The notes under the pieces are model-generated. The model saw nothing but the letters and a program-made list of their open reading frames with translations, had not been told where the DNA came from and searched no databases. A DNA stretch of 64,000 bases from Methanogranum sp963676045 (GTDB lineage Archaea; Thermoplasmatota; Thermoplasmata; Methanomassiliicoccales; Methanomethylophilaceae), in contig OY780938.1 of the NCBI GenBank assembly GCA_963676045.1, forward strand, positions 1,488,001 to 1,552,000, in the 5' to 3' direction. Each line of letters begins with the position of its first letter. Position 1 is the first letter of the stretch. Position numbers and translations under genes: made by a program. Of the stretch, positions 27,901 through 36,272 are shown piece after piece.

Positions 27901-29026
27901 CAACGAAGGACCTATCGGAGAGAAGGTACCTGTACTCATCAACGTCAAAACCATTCTTAGATAGGGCCGCCTCGATGTAGGGTGCTGCTGAGAATTCATT
28001 TTTTCCGGAGAAGAATCCTTTCAAAGAATCCCAAGCGCCATCAAGGATATCTTTCGTATTGTCCAAACCATCTATCAATTTGTTTCCGTAGAGATAGTCT
28101 ATCCATTGAAGTGCGACATCGTCTGCTATCGAGATCAAAGCCTGGGAATATATGAGGGACAGGTCAATTCTTACTTTATCATCATATGAGGACAGATAAT
28201 AATCTGCAAGGTCCATGCTCTTATAATCGGGATAATTGCCGTCAGGAGATATATGGAAATATAAAAGACCCAGTATCTTCAAAGTGTTTGAATACGCAAG
28301 TGAGATATCTGCGTTGGTCAATATGTTGTAAGTACCCATGTCACCATATTCATCGACTGCACCATACCCATTCATCACCCTATATTGTGCCAGACATGTA
28401 AGTTGATAATTCATCATCTGGGATATTACTGATCCTGGGCCATCGATCGCATTTTTGAAAAGAGAACCTTGTTCAGCTATTAAGGGAAGTGCACAGGATG
28501 CATCGGTCTCGAAATCGGTCGTGGTGATAGTGGAACCCGAATCGCAGTTATATTTTGCTGTGAAACTTCCTTTTCCAACGAGATATGAGGGAGAATAACC
28601 GCCAGTGAACTCTTGTTCAAAGAGTTCCAATGATTCTGCGGTGAGATCAGTGTAAAAGGATTCTAAGCTTACGGTCACGCCGCTGTCGACGATTGGAAAT
28701 TGAAAATCCATCCAATCATTCGCTCTTTCATGATATTTTTCCGTACGTTGTTCAATAGTGCCTTCAGAGGATGCAGTGCTCAATGAGAATATTATCTCTC
28801 CAAGGCCTTTTTCTACAAAATATTCGGTCCTTTCGATGACTGTGTCGATGTTGTCGAGTTCTTTGGTTATATCTTTTGCGTTCTCAGATGATTCTTCGGT
28901 CTGTGATGCAATCACGGCATATGTAGAGCCAGATATGAGAAGTATCACAGCGATTATGGCAAACGGCATGTTCCCTTTTTTACTTACTCTCAGATCAGAC
29001 ATCGAATTTCTTTTCTTATGTCTCAT
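24956..29026 (-). CDS. Giant cell-surface protein with lamin-tail domain
   Basis: A 1356-residue protein I cannot assign to a characterised family. Residues 1-20 are basic. Residues about 20-42 form one membrane helix (MPFAIIAVILLISGSTYAVI), so the bulk is probably outside, anchored by its N-terminus like archaeal pilin-type proteins. Residues about 760-890 are strongly helical and may be coiled coil. Residues about 1005-1135 form a lamin-tail (LTD) domain: VVNEFESNPEG, NEWIELYNAS, ISGYSLR, IVELKG. It has many Asp, Ser and Asn. Message start is set by a TATA-like TTATCTATAA 29 bases before the ATG (minus strand). It lies divergent from the tetraether synthase operon. An adhesin or envelope-structure role is inferred. 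Confidence 0.7.
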   Translation of the reverse strand: MRHKKRNSMSDLRVSKKGNMPFAIIAVILLISGSTYAVIASQTEESSENAKDITKELDNIDTVIERTEYFVEKGLGEIIFSLSTASSEGTIEQRTEKYHERANDWMDFQFPIVDSGVTVSLESFYTDLTAESLELFEQEFTGGYSPSYLVGKGSFTAKYNCDSGSTITTTDFETDASCALPLIAEQGSLFKNAIDGPGSVISQMMNYQLTCLAQYRVMNGYGAVDEYGDMGTYNILTNADISLAYSNTLKILGLLYFHISPDGNYPDYKSMDLADYYLSSYDDKVRIDLSLIYSQALISIADDVALQWIDYLYGNKLIDGLDNTKDILDGAWDSLKGFFSGKNEFSAAPYIEAALSKNGFDVDEYRYLLSDRSFVVSINGEGLSKIIGREITDMDMELKYPNVDLMSWDGIKNFKQHYRENNNDIREWLTGIINSAAIEVGHKNCFGTLEINIDPKDETAFIDSVSGTIKTALEQGNDGFITIMNSMMNDKHVNDPFYSSIFKVIEKDLYQIYHVSDFKDIIRESIEIKLKDQIKIEYGTILNDGDLSRFLDDMMSSTSMQSIVSSYSKKVNSLIEGFDSMNHVDENDDNLFEEICKEIIGKGLGFMDRMVNVQNRILSLCDEVSENIKVNSYFGITELPGMDNFVMIDKNGNISSEKMSMIMNNHPEIDVHGPEYNTDECIHYVGFLQDSGASYSTVFTVSVKDRFDYVVSSKNSLDESMGIDNSEVRDSSSIELSLKISVISSWALKGVEYSSSNTILSDAWTSLVDLISPLLEPLKKILSIIMDALDALNSALIKIGKFIADLVQRIYNAIMEPLEQLKSLIENKVQDWFSEKSEKTIQALEWIVGANASKQTVGFSYMGFTLTITLNLASLIKNTKTLFKIEMGTTVSDLDVTGSITVKQKGEGTSKELIVTGAASITGDDWEVNADIDPTMKTTKYMICLSGNVEGTEFDIVLPDVVSYNEVDFSLQDIPGIGAVLSNIPIGASKVSIDLGINLKYNAPFKNGLVVNEFESNPEGSDSNNEWIELYNASSETIDISGYSLRAGANKAKVQSLSITEIKPGARAIVELKGSFLNNSSSSNLKGGDYVLLLDEAGNTVDKTPTKKDTANDDCTWQRVADASTEWIFEKGTPDGKNCGGMLTGTMVRTQLYNIMKDSATSTLSDMGTLLDGEDLTEFFQKAMQNSITSSIEMLSECLVEASIYISIDVTDMASAGCVGFEASLSIDSDFMEDGLKCLVGEVEDLLFNIGNPYGLDPKEVIYDNTYLGIKVYTGMKAPKFLGDSEKYPNVMLCVDIKANISSLDRLLGGNTGSWKVIAGVKIIDCPCVLIPSSLNADKDLHNDLWLLKATFKQHR

Positions 29027-29161
29027 GAGACGAGTTCGTCTTTTGTTGTGTTATAGATAAGACGATACAGTTAGTGTACGTTATTGGACTTTAATCGAGC
29101 TCTTTGTAAAATATTATCAAAGAAGTATTATAAGACGTCATTCAATTCCCCCAATGTTACC

Positions 29162-30784
29162 ATGACTGCAACTATCAAAGATTATGCAATCAAGCTAGGT
29201 CTTCCAAAGAAGACAGATTCGCTCTGTCCTGAATGTGGAAAGATCATAGTGGCCAACCTTTTCGAGAAGGATGGGAAGGTCTACATGGAAAAAGAATGTC
29301 CTCAACACGGGAAGTTCACTGACGTATATTGGTCAGATGCGAAAATGTACCTTAAGGCTGAGAAATATGCTCACGACGGCATAGGAATTCAGAATCCGAT
29401 GGACAAGAATCTCAAAGAAGGGGAGAATGCAAATTTCATCATTGATGGCAGAAGGATAGACATGCTGAGTACTACTGGTTTGGCCAATATCGACCTTACT
29501 AACAGATGTAATATGAATTGTCCAATCTGTTTTGCTGTAGCAAACCAGGCAGGTTATGTTTTTGAGCCAGATTATGAGACAGTAGTGAAAATGCTGGAGA
29601 CACTCAGGAATGAGAAACCCATAAAGTGTACTGCCGTGCAGTTCGCTGGAGGAGAGCCTACAGTTTATCCTCAGTTCGTTGAGGTTGTGAAAAAAGCAAA
29701 GGAATTGAAATTTGCGCAGGTCCAGGTTGCAACGAATGGTATCAAATTTGCTAAGGACTATGAATTCCTGAAGGCCTCATCACAGGCAGGCCTCAATACG
29801 ATATACCTCTCATTCGACGGAGTCTCGGATGACATCTATCTGCAGGCCAGGGACAGGAAGATGTTCCAGGTGAAATTGGATGTAATAGAGAATTGCAGAA
29901 AGCTCAAGAACGACATAGGAAAGTGTCCATCTATAGTATTGGTGCCCACCATCGTGAAGGGAATGAACGATCATCAGGTAGGCGATATAATCAAGTTCGC
30001 CATAGATCACGCTGACGTAATCAGAGGTGTCAATTTCCAACCTGTGGCATTCACAGGAAGGATAGACCATGAAGAACTTCAGAAAGGAAGGTATACTCTT
30101 CCAGACCTCGCAAGGGACGTTAGCGATCAGACGGGATACACGACAACAGATGATTGGTACCCGGTTCCTGTGGTCGCACCCATATCTAATTTCGCATCAA
30201 TCGTCTTAGGTGAGAACAAGGTAACATTCACGACTCATCCGCATTGTGGTATCGCAACATATCTGTTCATCGATGAGAAGGGGGTCGTGACTCCGTTCCC
30301 ACGTTTCATCGACGTAGACAAGTTCTCTACGGGAATGATGGAGATCGGTGCGAAAGCCGAGAATTCGATGTTCAAGAAATTCACAGTACTGAAATTGTTG
30401 AAATTGCTGAACAAATGCATAATCGAGGAAAAGATGCCGGAAGGCCTCAATAAGAAGAAATTCATAATGATGATGAAAGATGTGATGAGTCACAAGTCGA
30501 AGAGCACGCTCGCTGCATTCTCATGGAAGATGATGATGATCGGCGGAATGCACTTCCAAGATGACAGTAATTACGATGTGGAGAGGGTAAAGCGCTGTTG
30601 CGTGCATTATGTCACTCCAGATTGTCAGGTGATACCGTTCTGCGCATACAACGGAGGACCCAATTACCGCAAGATCACCGAGCAGAAATATTCCACGCCT
30701 TTGGCAGAGTGGAAGGCAGCTCACAAGAAAGAAGCAAAAGAACTCGATGAGGCATTGATCGTACCAGAGGATCAAAGGGCCTGA
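29162..30784 (+). CDS. tes: Tetraether lipid synthase (Tes), radical SAM
   Basis: Tes joins the phytanyl tails of two archaeol lipids to make macrocyclic and tetraether (GDGT) membrane lipids. It is 540 residues from the ATG at 29162. The N-terminal zinc site CPEC...ECPQH (C22, C25, C46, H49), the radical SAM motif C116-x3-C120-x2-C123, GGEPTVYP and the C-terminal Cys-rich segment (CCVHYVTPDC...FCAYNGG) that binds extra Fe-S clusters fit the MJ0619/MA_1486 family. The old annotation 'dihydropterin methyltransferase' applies to the same family. A ferredoxin and geranylgeranyl reductase follow within one operon, which supports a lipid role. Confidence 0.85.
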   Translation: MTATIKDYAIKLGLPKKTDSLCPECGKIIVANLFEKDGKVYMEKECPQHGKFTDVYWSDAKMYLKAEKYAHDGIGIQNPMDKNLKEGENANFIIDGRRIDMLSTTGLANIDLTNRCNMNCPICFAVANQAGYVFEPDYETVVKMLETLRNEKPIKCTAVQFAGGEPTVYPQFVEVVKKAKELKFAQVQVATNGIKFAKDYEFLKASSQAGLNTIYLSFDGVSDDIYLQARDRKMFQVKLDVIENCRKLKNDIGKCPSIVLVPTIVKGMNDHQVGDIIKFAIDHADVIRGVNFQPVAFTGRIDHEELQKGRYTLPDLARDVSDQTGYTTTDDWYPVPVVAPISNFASIVLGENKVTFTTHPHCGIATYLFIDEKGVVTPFPRFIDVDKFSTGMMEIGAKAENSMFKKFTVLKLLKLLNKCIIEEKMPEGLNKKKFIMMMKDVMSHKSKSTLAAFSWKMMMIGGMHFQDDSNYDVERVKRCCVHYVTPDCQVIPFCAYNGGPNYRKITEQKYSTPLAEWKAAHKKEAKELDEALIVPEDQRA

Positions 30785-30794
30785 GGTGTTTAAG

Positions 30795-30968
30795 ATGATA
30801 GTGAATTATGACAAGTGTCTTCATTGTGGCGGATGCGTCGGGTCATGTCCGAAGAATGCCATATTCTTGAATGATTACATTCTCGAATTTAATGACAAGT
30901 GTAACAGATGTGGAAGATGCGTTAAGCTTTGTCCAGTGCAGGCGTTGAAATTGGAGGCGAAGGTATGA
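30795..30968 (+). CDS. Two-cluster ferredoxin of the tetraether operon
   Basis: A 57-residue 2[4Fe-4S] ferredoxin with CLHCGGCVGSCP and CNRCGRCVKLCP. The ATG at 30795 has GGTG seven bases upstream; the GTG at 30786 overlaps that site. It starts ten bases after tes and overlaps the geranylgeranyl reductase start by ATGA. It is therefore the obvious candidate to bring electrons to both enzymes: Tes needs reducing power for SAM cleavage, and GGR needs it for saturation of the isoprenoid chains. Confidence 0.93.
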   Translation: MIVNYDKCLHCGGCVGSCPKNAIFLNDYILEFNDKCNRCGRCVKLCPVQALKLEAKV

Positions 30969-32155
30969 AGACATACAATTGCGACGTCGTCGTTGTAGGT
31001 GGGGGCCCTGGTGGAAGCATGGCCGCGAAATTCTGTGCACAGGGTGGACTCGATACGATAATGATCGAGAAGAAGGCCGAGATAGGTGCACCACTCAGAT
31101 GTGCTGAGGGCGTGTCCAAGAAGTGGCTTCAGGAAGTGGGCATAGAACCGGATCCAATATGGATACGCGCGGACATGAAAGGTGCAGTTATCAAATCCCC
31201 AAGCGGATATCAGTTCAAGCTTGACGAGAGCAAAGCTGGTTCCGAGGTCGGATATGTTTTGGAGAGACATCTTTTCGATAAGGCCCTGTCTAGGGACGCT
31301 GTCAAAGCCGGTGCCAAGATAATGCTCCGTACATCATGTACGGAAGTGATTAGAAAGAATGGTAAATTGATAGGCATTAAGGCCAAGTCATTCGGTGAAG
31401 AGATAGAGATACACGCCAAAGTCATCGTCGCTGCAGATGGATATGAGTCCCAGGTAGGAAGATGGGCAGGCATAGACACCAATCTGGAGTTAAATGATAT
31501 CGATTCATGTCTGCAATACAGGATGGTCAATTGTGATGCAGATATGGAATACTGCGAGTTCGTAATAGGCCGTTCCGTTGCACCCGGCGGATACCTTTGG
31601 ATATTCCCCAAGGGGAACGGGGTCGCCAATGTCGGTATAGGCGTAATGGGAACGATGGCCAAGAAGGGAGAGGCCAAGACGTATCTCGATAAATTCATCG
31701 AGTCGGATCCCCGCTTCAAGAACAGTCAGGCCGTGGAGGTAATGGGCGGTTTCGTGTCCACATGTCCAGGTCTAGATTGTGCAGTAGATGATAACATAAT
31801 TCTCGTCGGTGATGCTGCAAGGATAATAGACCCCATAACAGGAGGGGGCATATGCCATGCATGCAGGACAGGTATGTATGCAGGACAGGTCATCGTCGAG
31901 GCTGCGAAGAAAGGGGATTTCTCAAAGGCGGCGTTGATGCCATATGAGAAGATGTGGCGCGACAAGATGGAGGACAAGCTCTACAGGAACTGGATGGCCA
32001 AAGAGAGACTGGCAGAATTGGACGACGAGACCATAGATGAAGTTGTAAAGCTCATTTCAGGGTCGAATATCAAAGAGGTCAATGTCTACAATCTTTTGAA
32101 GGTCATAAAAGAGAAGTATCCAAAAGTAGTCGAAGGTTTCGAAGACCTGATATAA
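30965..32155 (+). CDS. Digeranylgeranylglycerophospholipid reductase
   Basis: Flavoprotein that saturates the double bonds of archaeal geranylgeranyl lipid chains. It is 396 residues from the ATG at 30965 (ATGA overlap with ferredoxin). The FAD-binding VVVGGGPGGSMAAKF is near residue 8, CAEGVSK near 45 and the GDAARIIDPITGGGI motif near 285. The PxxYxWxFP-like loop reads APGGYLWIFPKG. It is the last gene of the tes-ferredoxin-GGR operon. Saturated chains are the substrate of Tes, so the order mirrors the pathway. A GC-rich terminator follows at 32163. Confidence 0.92.
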   Translation: MKTYNCDVVVVGGGPGGSMAAKFCAQGGLDTIMIEKKAEIGAPLRCAEGVSKKWLQEVGIEPDPIWIRADMKGAVIKSPSGYQFKLDESKAGSEVGYVLERHLFDKALSRDAVKAGAKIMLRTSCTEVIRKNGKLIGIKAKSFGEEIEIHAKVIVAADGYESQVGRWAGIDTNLELNDIDSCLQYRMVNCDADMEYCEFVIGRSVAPGGYLWIFPKGNGVANVGIGVMGTMAKKGEAKTYLDKFIESDPRFKNSQAVEVMGGFVSTCPGLDCAVDDNIILVGDAARIIDPITGGGICHACRTGMYAGQVIVEAAKKGDFSKAALMPYEKMWRDKMEDKLYRNWMAKERLAELDDETIDEVVKLISGSNIKEVNVYNLLKVIKEKYPKVVEGFEDLI

Positions 32156-32162
32156 ACATCAT

Positions 32163-32187
32163 GCGGCCTCTGGCCGCTTTATTTTAT
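32163..32187 (+). terminator. Terminator of the tetraether lipid operon
   Basis: GCGGCC-TCT-GGCCGC (32163-32177) forms a six-pair GC stem followed by TTTATTTTAT. Confidence 0.75.
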
Positions 32188-32308
32188 AATCCAAACATCA
32201 TTTATGCATTTTTTCTCAATTTCATGATTGCCTTCCCTATACATCATGATCAAGGTTTGATGACAGTGCATCAACTTCAAATACGCACTATCCTTTGATA
32301 CACCCAAG

Positions 32309-33451
32309 GTGTTCTTAACTTTGAATCATATTAAAAATGCACTCTTAAGATCATCACCATTTCCGAGCGAAAAGATACTGATGTATCTGATGAGCTTATT
32401 GTTTTTAATAGCAGGCATTTACGGATTCCATCAATATCATATTGGCAGTGACGATGTCAATTCTGTAGAAGGGCCACTGATATTATTGATATCACTTAGG
32501 ATCATGAGCGGTGACACTCCCTTTGGAACATTCCGTTGCTCCATTCACTTAACTATACTGGGTTCGGTCGGGATCGTCATCAGTATATTCGATATGATTC
32601 TGCCATACGCTTTCACGGACCTTATACAGGCCATAACGATGGTCATACTAGCTATATACTCAGCAATGTGCTTCATATGGGCGATTAAAGGACGTGAGAG
32701 CAATGGGGTCATCTTGAGATCGCTCTGCATGATCTTTGGCCTGCTATTGATCTTCATAATATTTGATATGGCAAATATCTTCGAATTCCAAAATTGTCTT
32801 CCATACTCGATAATAATGATCGCCATGGGTCTGACAATGATGGGTATGGCATATATGAGGAACAATTTCCCCACTCACGATGAGAATGAATTCCCGATAG
32901 TGTCCTTGACGTTATTCTTTACAGGAGTAGTCATGCTTTGCAACGTTATTGCGATCGTCATCACGATGGTCACAGACGGGGACATAAAGGTATCACTAAG
33001 GGGGATGATGGCGGTATTCCTCATGATATTATCATTGAGATTGATATCCGAGGGCGATTCTCCATTTGGAAAGATTGGGAGGTCGAACCTGGCCGTGATC
33101 GCAGGCATCATCTGTATGACAATAAGTATGATAGCCGTGATTGTACCTTCTGATACACTACATTCTGCAATGTCCTATGCTCTTGGTATTTTGAATCTAG
33201 TAGAAGGAATTAGACTGCTGAGGATGCTCTTGATGAAACAGAAAGAAATCCAAAAAGTCAAAATAAGAATGGTCATTACCAGTGTGACCGCGATACTTTT
33301 TGCCATCAATCTTCTAATTCCAGGATTTATAGACAGAACGATGCTGCTTTTCACAATGGTGTTGATGTCATTGACAATGATGTCGTTGGGAATCACGATA
33401 TTCACATTAAGATGGTCAAAAATAAAAAGACTTGATACGACTGTCGTATAA
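32309..33451 (+). CDS. Polytopic membrane protein with internal duplication
   Basis: A 380-residue protein with about ten membrane spans and no family I can name. The two halves look related: SLRIMSGDTPFGTFRCS near residue 65 and SLRLISEGDSPFGKIGRS near 245 are each followed by three or four hydrophobic helices. This suggests a tandem duplication, possibly HdeD/DUF308-like. The start is GTG at 32309; the ATG at 32381 would drop 24 residues. It is a single gene between the lipid operon and the mevalonate kinase operon, which read towards each other. Confidence 0.6.
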   Translation: MFLTLNHIKNALLRSSPFPSEKILMYLMSLLFLIAGIYGFHQYHIGSDDVNSVEGPLILLISLRIMSGDTPFGTFRCSIHLTILGSVGIVISIFDMILPYAFTDLIQAITMVILAIYSAMCFIWAIKGRESNGVILRSLCMIFGLLLIFIIFDMANIFEFQNCLPYSIIMIAMGLTMMGMAYMRNNFPTHDENEFPIVSLTLFFTGVVMLCNVIAIVITMVTDGDIKVSLRGMMAVFLMILSLRLISEGDSPFGKIGRSNLAVIAGIICMTISMIAVIVPSDTLHSAMSYALGILNLVEGIRLLRMLLMKQKEIQKVKIRMVITSVTAILFAINLLIPGFIDRTMLLFTMVLMSLTMMSLGITIFTLRWSKIKRLDTTVV

Positions 33452-33599
33452 GATGTTAAAATCGAAAGGAATCAAAGATCCAATTTGGAGGTCCGTTCTT
33501 TGTCTGTGATATGGTGAAGTATGTTTTCCTCTCTGCTATTATGTGCATTGTTGATAATGTCTGGACATCGCGGAGATCGATGGAATCATTTGCAATTCA

Positions 33600-34532
33600 T
33601 CATTTTATGACCTTTACGCCCTCTACTCTTGTTGAGACGATCATTGGCATACCGCCCCTCAAAGATATTGTTTCTGAGACCTTTTCCGGTTGATCGGTAA
33701 GTGCAACCATGCAGCCCCCCCCACCCGAGCCTGTCAGTTTTGCACCATATGAGTATGGAAGCGTCGCATCTACGAGTTTATTCAGTTCATTACATGAAAC
33801 TCCAAGTATGGACAGGAGCTTATGATCGTAGGTCATTAATTCGCCAAGACGGACCCTATCATTCCTTTTTATCGCATTCATGCCTTCGAGGGTTATATTG
33901 CCTATCTCGTCAACGATATCCGCTGCGAATCTATTGGTCTCTCTGTATTTTCTGACCTTTTCAACTAGAGGTCCAGTAGGTGCACGTATGCCTGTGTATC
34001 CTATTACGAATGTCATCTGAGGGACATCTATGTCAGATATATCCCACTTGTTGCCATTTTTTTCTATGGTCCATAGGTGTTTTTTGCAATCCGGAATATT
34101 AAGGGCGATTCCATAGCCATGGGCGGAAGTGGAAGTATCCATCGGACTTCCGCGTCCTTGGGCGAAATATTCAGCATCGAATGCTTCTTTAGCTACGCCT
34201 TCGGGGTCAACTCTTTTCCTTTGAAGCTGACGCATCGCTCCTGCAAATGCCACCGATAGGGCAGCCGATGAGCCCAGACCCGACCCAGGCGGTATCTTGC
34301 TATCCATGTAGACGGATACGGGCATGGAGTTGTATTTCATCAAGATGTGTTTGATATGGGGATTTGCATCAAGTTCAGCGGATTCGCCGTTTATCTTGAA
34401 TTCTCTATCCATATGCACTTTCACAGTGAAGCGCTTGTCTATCGCAAGAGATATTGCTGGCTTGCCATAGACGACTGCGTGTTCACCTAATATGACGAAT
34501 TTGCTAGGGGCGGATACGACAGCTTCTATCAT
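33600..34532 (-). CDS. mvk: Mevalonate kinase
   Basis: GHMP kinase that phosphorylates mevalonate, supplying isoprenoid units for archaeal lipids. It is 310 residues. APSKFVILGEHAVVYGKPA is at the start, the phosphate loop PPGSGLGSSAALSVA near 88, the catalytic-region GRGSPMDTSTSAHG near 133, and motif 3 KLTGSGGGGCMVAL near 268. Its ATG overlaps the stop of the preceding gene (ATGA at 34532), so it is the third gene of an aminotransferase-unknown-mvk operon. Confidence 0.95.
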   Translation of the reverse strand: MIEAVVSAPSKFVILGEHAVVYGKPAISLAIDKRFTVKVHMDREFKINGESAELDANPHIKHILMKYNSMPVSVYMDSKIPPGSGLGSSAALSVAFAGAMRQLQRKRVDPEGVAKEAFDAEYFAQGRGSPMDTSTSAHGYGIALNIPDCKKHLWTIEKNGNKWDISDIDVPQMTFVIGYTGIRAPTGPLVEKVRKYRETNRFAADIVDEIGNITLEGMNAIKRNDRVRLGELMTYDHKLLSILGVSCNELNKLVDATLPYSYGAKLTGSGGGGCMVALTDQPEKVSETISLRGGMPMIVSTRVEGVKVIK

Positions 34533-35050
34533 CAGTCCGACAATCCGTATTGGCCGAGGACCTCTCTTATCGCATCGTTAGGGCTTCTCTTTTCCAGTAA
34601 TGGTTGTGGGAGGTCCCACCAAGATTCCTCAAAGTCTTGAAGTGCCATCTGGTATTCCTCTTCGGAATTGAATTTGGATGGTTTAACATCAGTGAGTGCT
34701 TTCTCGTGCTCTTTGAAGAGGTCGACATTGTATTTTCTGTTCGTCAATGCAACACCTATGAGCATATCGAATGAGAACGACATCTCTATGCCCATGTCTG
34801 TATCGGCGGCATCCATAACCATGTCCAGTACACTGTTTGCAGTCATTTTGAACAGCATTTGGCGTTTTGCTTCATCATCAAGTCCTTCTTGGCTATCGAT
34901 TAAGCTCGAGATCTCCTCGTAAATGAGGTCGCCTAAGGCATCCACTCTGATCGGATTCTTCTCATACATCTGTTCGAATGCTCTTTCTTCTTCACTCTTT
35001 TCTTCCTCATCGTATCCGAAAAGGTTGGCATTGGGGTCTTTACTGTCCAT
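34532..35050 (-). CDS. Conserved-looking acidic protein of unknown function
   Basis: A 172-residue soluble, acidic protein that I do not recognise. It contains helices rich in Glu and Met (AFEQMYEKNPIRVDALGDLIYEEISSLID; MALQDFEESWWDLPQPLLEKR, each read in parts) and no cysteine or metal motif. The start is the ATG at 35050, which has GGAAGTGA just upstream and lies four bases after the aminotransferase stop. The longer frame from 35164 would run inside that gene. It overlaps the mvk start by four bases. Tight packing argues for a real gene with a role linked to its neighbours, but none can be named. Confidence 0.7.
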   Translation of the reverse strand: MDSKDPNANLFGYDEEEKSEEERAFEQMYEKNPIRVDALGDLIYEEISSLIDSQEGLDDEAKRQMLFKMTANSVLDMVMDAADTDMGIEMSFSFDMLIGVALTNRKYNVDLFKEHEKALTDVKPSKFNSEEEYQMALQDFEESWWDLPQPLLEKRSPNDAIREVLGQYGLSD

Positions 35051-35054
35051 ATTG

Positions 35055-36182
35055 TCACTTCCTGATGTTATTAATGGTATTTGCAAGGATATCCATCCCT
35101 GCTGATATCTTCTCTTCACCGGTCGCATAAGAGAATCTGAGGTGTCCTTCTCCGTATTTACCAAATGCAGAGCCGGGTGTGCATATTAATCCTTTTTTAA
35201 CGAGTTCAGATGCAAGTTCAGCGGATTTCATTTTCATATCATATGAAGGGAAGGCATAGAATGCACCTTTAGGAGGATCGATCCTCATGCCGTCTATTTC
35301 ATTGATGCGTCTGGATATAAGGTCCCTTTTCTTTTTGTATATCTCTCTCGAATGATTGAGATACGGATCGATATTGGGCATTGCAGCGAGAACACCGTAT
35401 TGTGAGGGCATCGGAGGATTCGCACATACATGGTATTGCATTTTTATCAAGGCCTCCATATCTTGAGGATTCGCGCATATGAAGCCGAGTCTCCACCCTG
35501 TGACAGCCATCATCTTTGAGAATCCGCTCACCACTATGGCTCTGTCCAATCTGTCCATGAAGGATACGTGTTCCCCTTCGTAGATGAAAGGTTCATAGAC
35601 CTCGTCGGCCATGATGCAGATGTCATTGTCATCTGCAATTTCCAACAGAGCTTTTTTCGTCTTTTTTGTTATCACACCACCAGTGGGGTTACTGGGGGTA
35701 TTGACTATCAGCATCTTGGTCTTTTTTGTTATCAATGACTGTATGTCATCAATATCTGGTTGGAAGTCACCTTCCGTCAATTTGTACTCCCTGTAGGAGC
35801 CTCCAGACAGTGTCACATGAGGGCCGTAAATTACAAATCCCGGACTCGGTATCAATACCTCATCACCAGGGTCTATGAACGATTGTGACACCTCCAACAA
35901 TGCGGTGGACCCGCTCGGAGTGATCATTATGTTGCTGCCTTCGAGTTTTCCATATTTGGAAAATCTTTTTGCAACGGCCTCCCTGAGTTCTGGAACCCCC
36001 GCAGTGGGACCATATTTGTTCTTATGTTCCAGCGATGCCTTGTACATGCCCTCGATTGCTTCAATGGGTGGATCCAGATCCGGTTCTCCAAGTCCGAGAT
36101 TGATCGAATCCGGACCTGCAAGGTCGAACATCTTCCTGATACCCGACATAGGAATGCTGTCTAGCCTTTTTGAGACTCTCAT
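35055..36182 (-). CDS. PLP-dependent aminotransferase, class I/II
   Basis: A 375-residue fold-type I aminotransferase of the aspartate aminotransferase group. It shows GLGEPDLDPP near residue 30, NTPSNPTGGV near 160, DEVYEPF near 192, the PLP lysine in SGFSKMMAVTGWRLGF near 222-235, and the substrate Arg near the C-terminus (GHLRFSYA). The substrate could be aspartate, an aromatic or a branched-chain amino acid. It is the first gene of the operon with the acidic protein and mvk, and is divergent from the membrane protein at 36273. Confidence 0.88.
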   Translation of the reverse strand: MRVSKRLDSIPMSGIRKMFDLAGPDSINLGLGEPDLDPPIEAIEGMYKASLEHKNKYGPTAGVPELREAVAKRFSKYGKLEGSNIMITPSGSTALLEVSQSFIDPGDEVLIPSPGFVIYGPHVTLSGGSYREYKLTEGDFQPDIDDIQSLITKKTKMLIVNTPSNPTGGVITKKTKKALLEIADDNDICIMADEVYEPFIYEGEHVSFMDRLDRAIVVSGFSKMMAVTGWRLGFICANPQDMEALIKMQYHVCANPPMPSQYGVLAAMPNIDPYLNHSREIYKKKRDLISRRINEIDGMRIDPPKGAFYAFPSYDMKMKSAELASELVKKGLICTPGSAFGKYGEGHLRFSYATGEEKISAGMDILANTINNIRK

Positions 36183-36272
36183 GATAGGTAATTGTCAATC
36201 TTCATTATATTCGTTGGCTTCATGAGCGGCAAATACGTCAGATTATTAATTGTGGATTGTATTATCCGTCTT

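Noticed and set aside
24956..29026. S-layer protein assignment for the giant surface protein
   Set aside because: It has a membrane helix at the N-terminus and a lamin-tail domain, but no known S-layer repeats or C-terminal anchor, so only a general surface role is stated.
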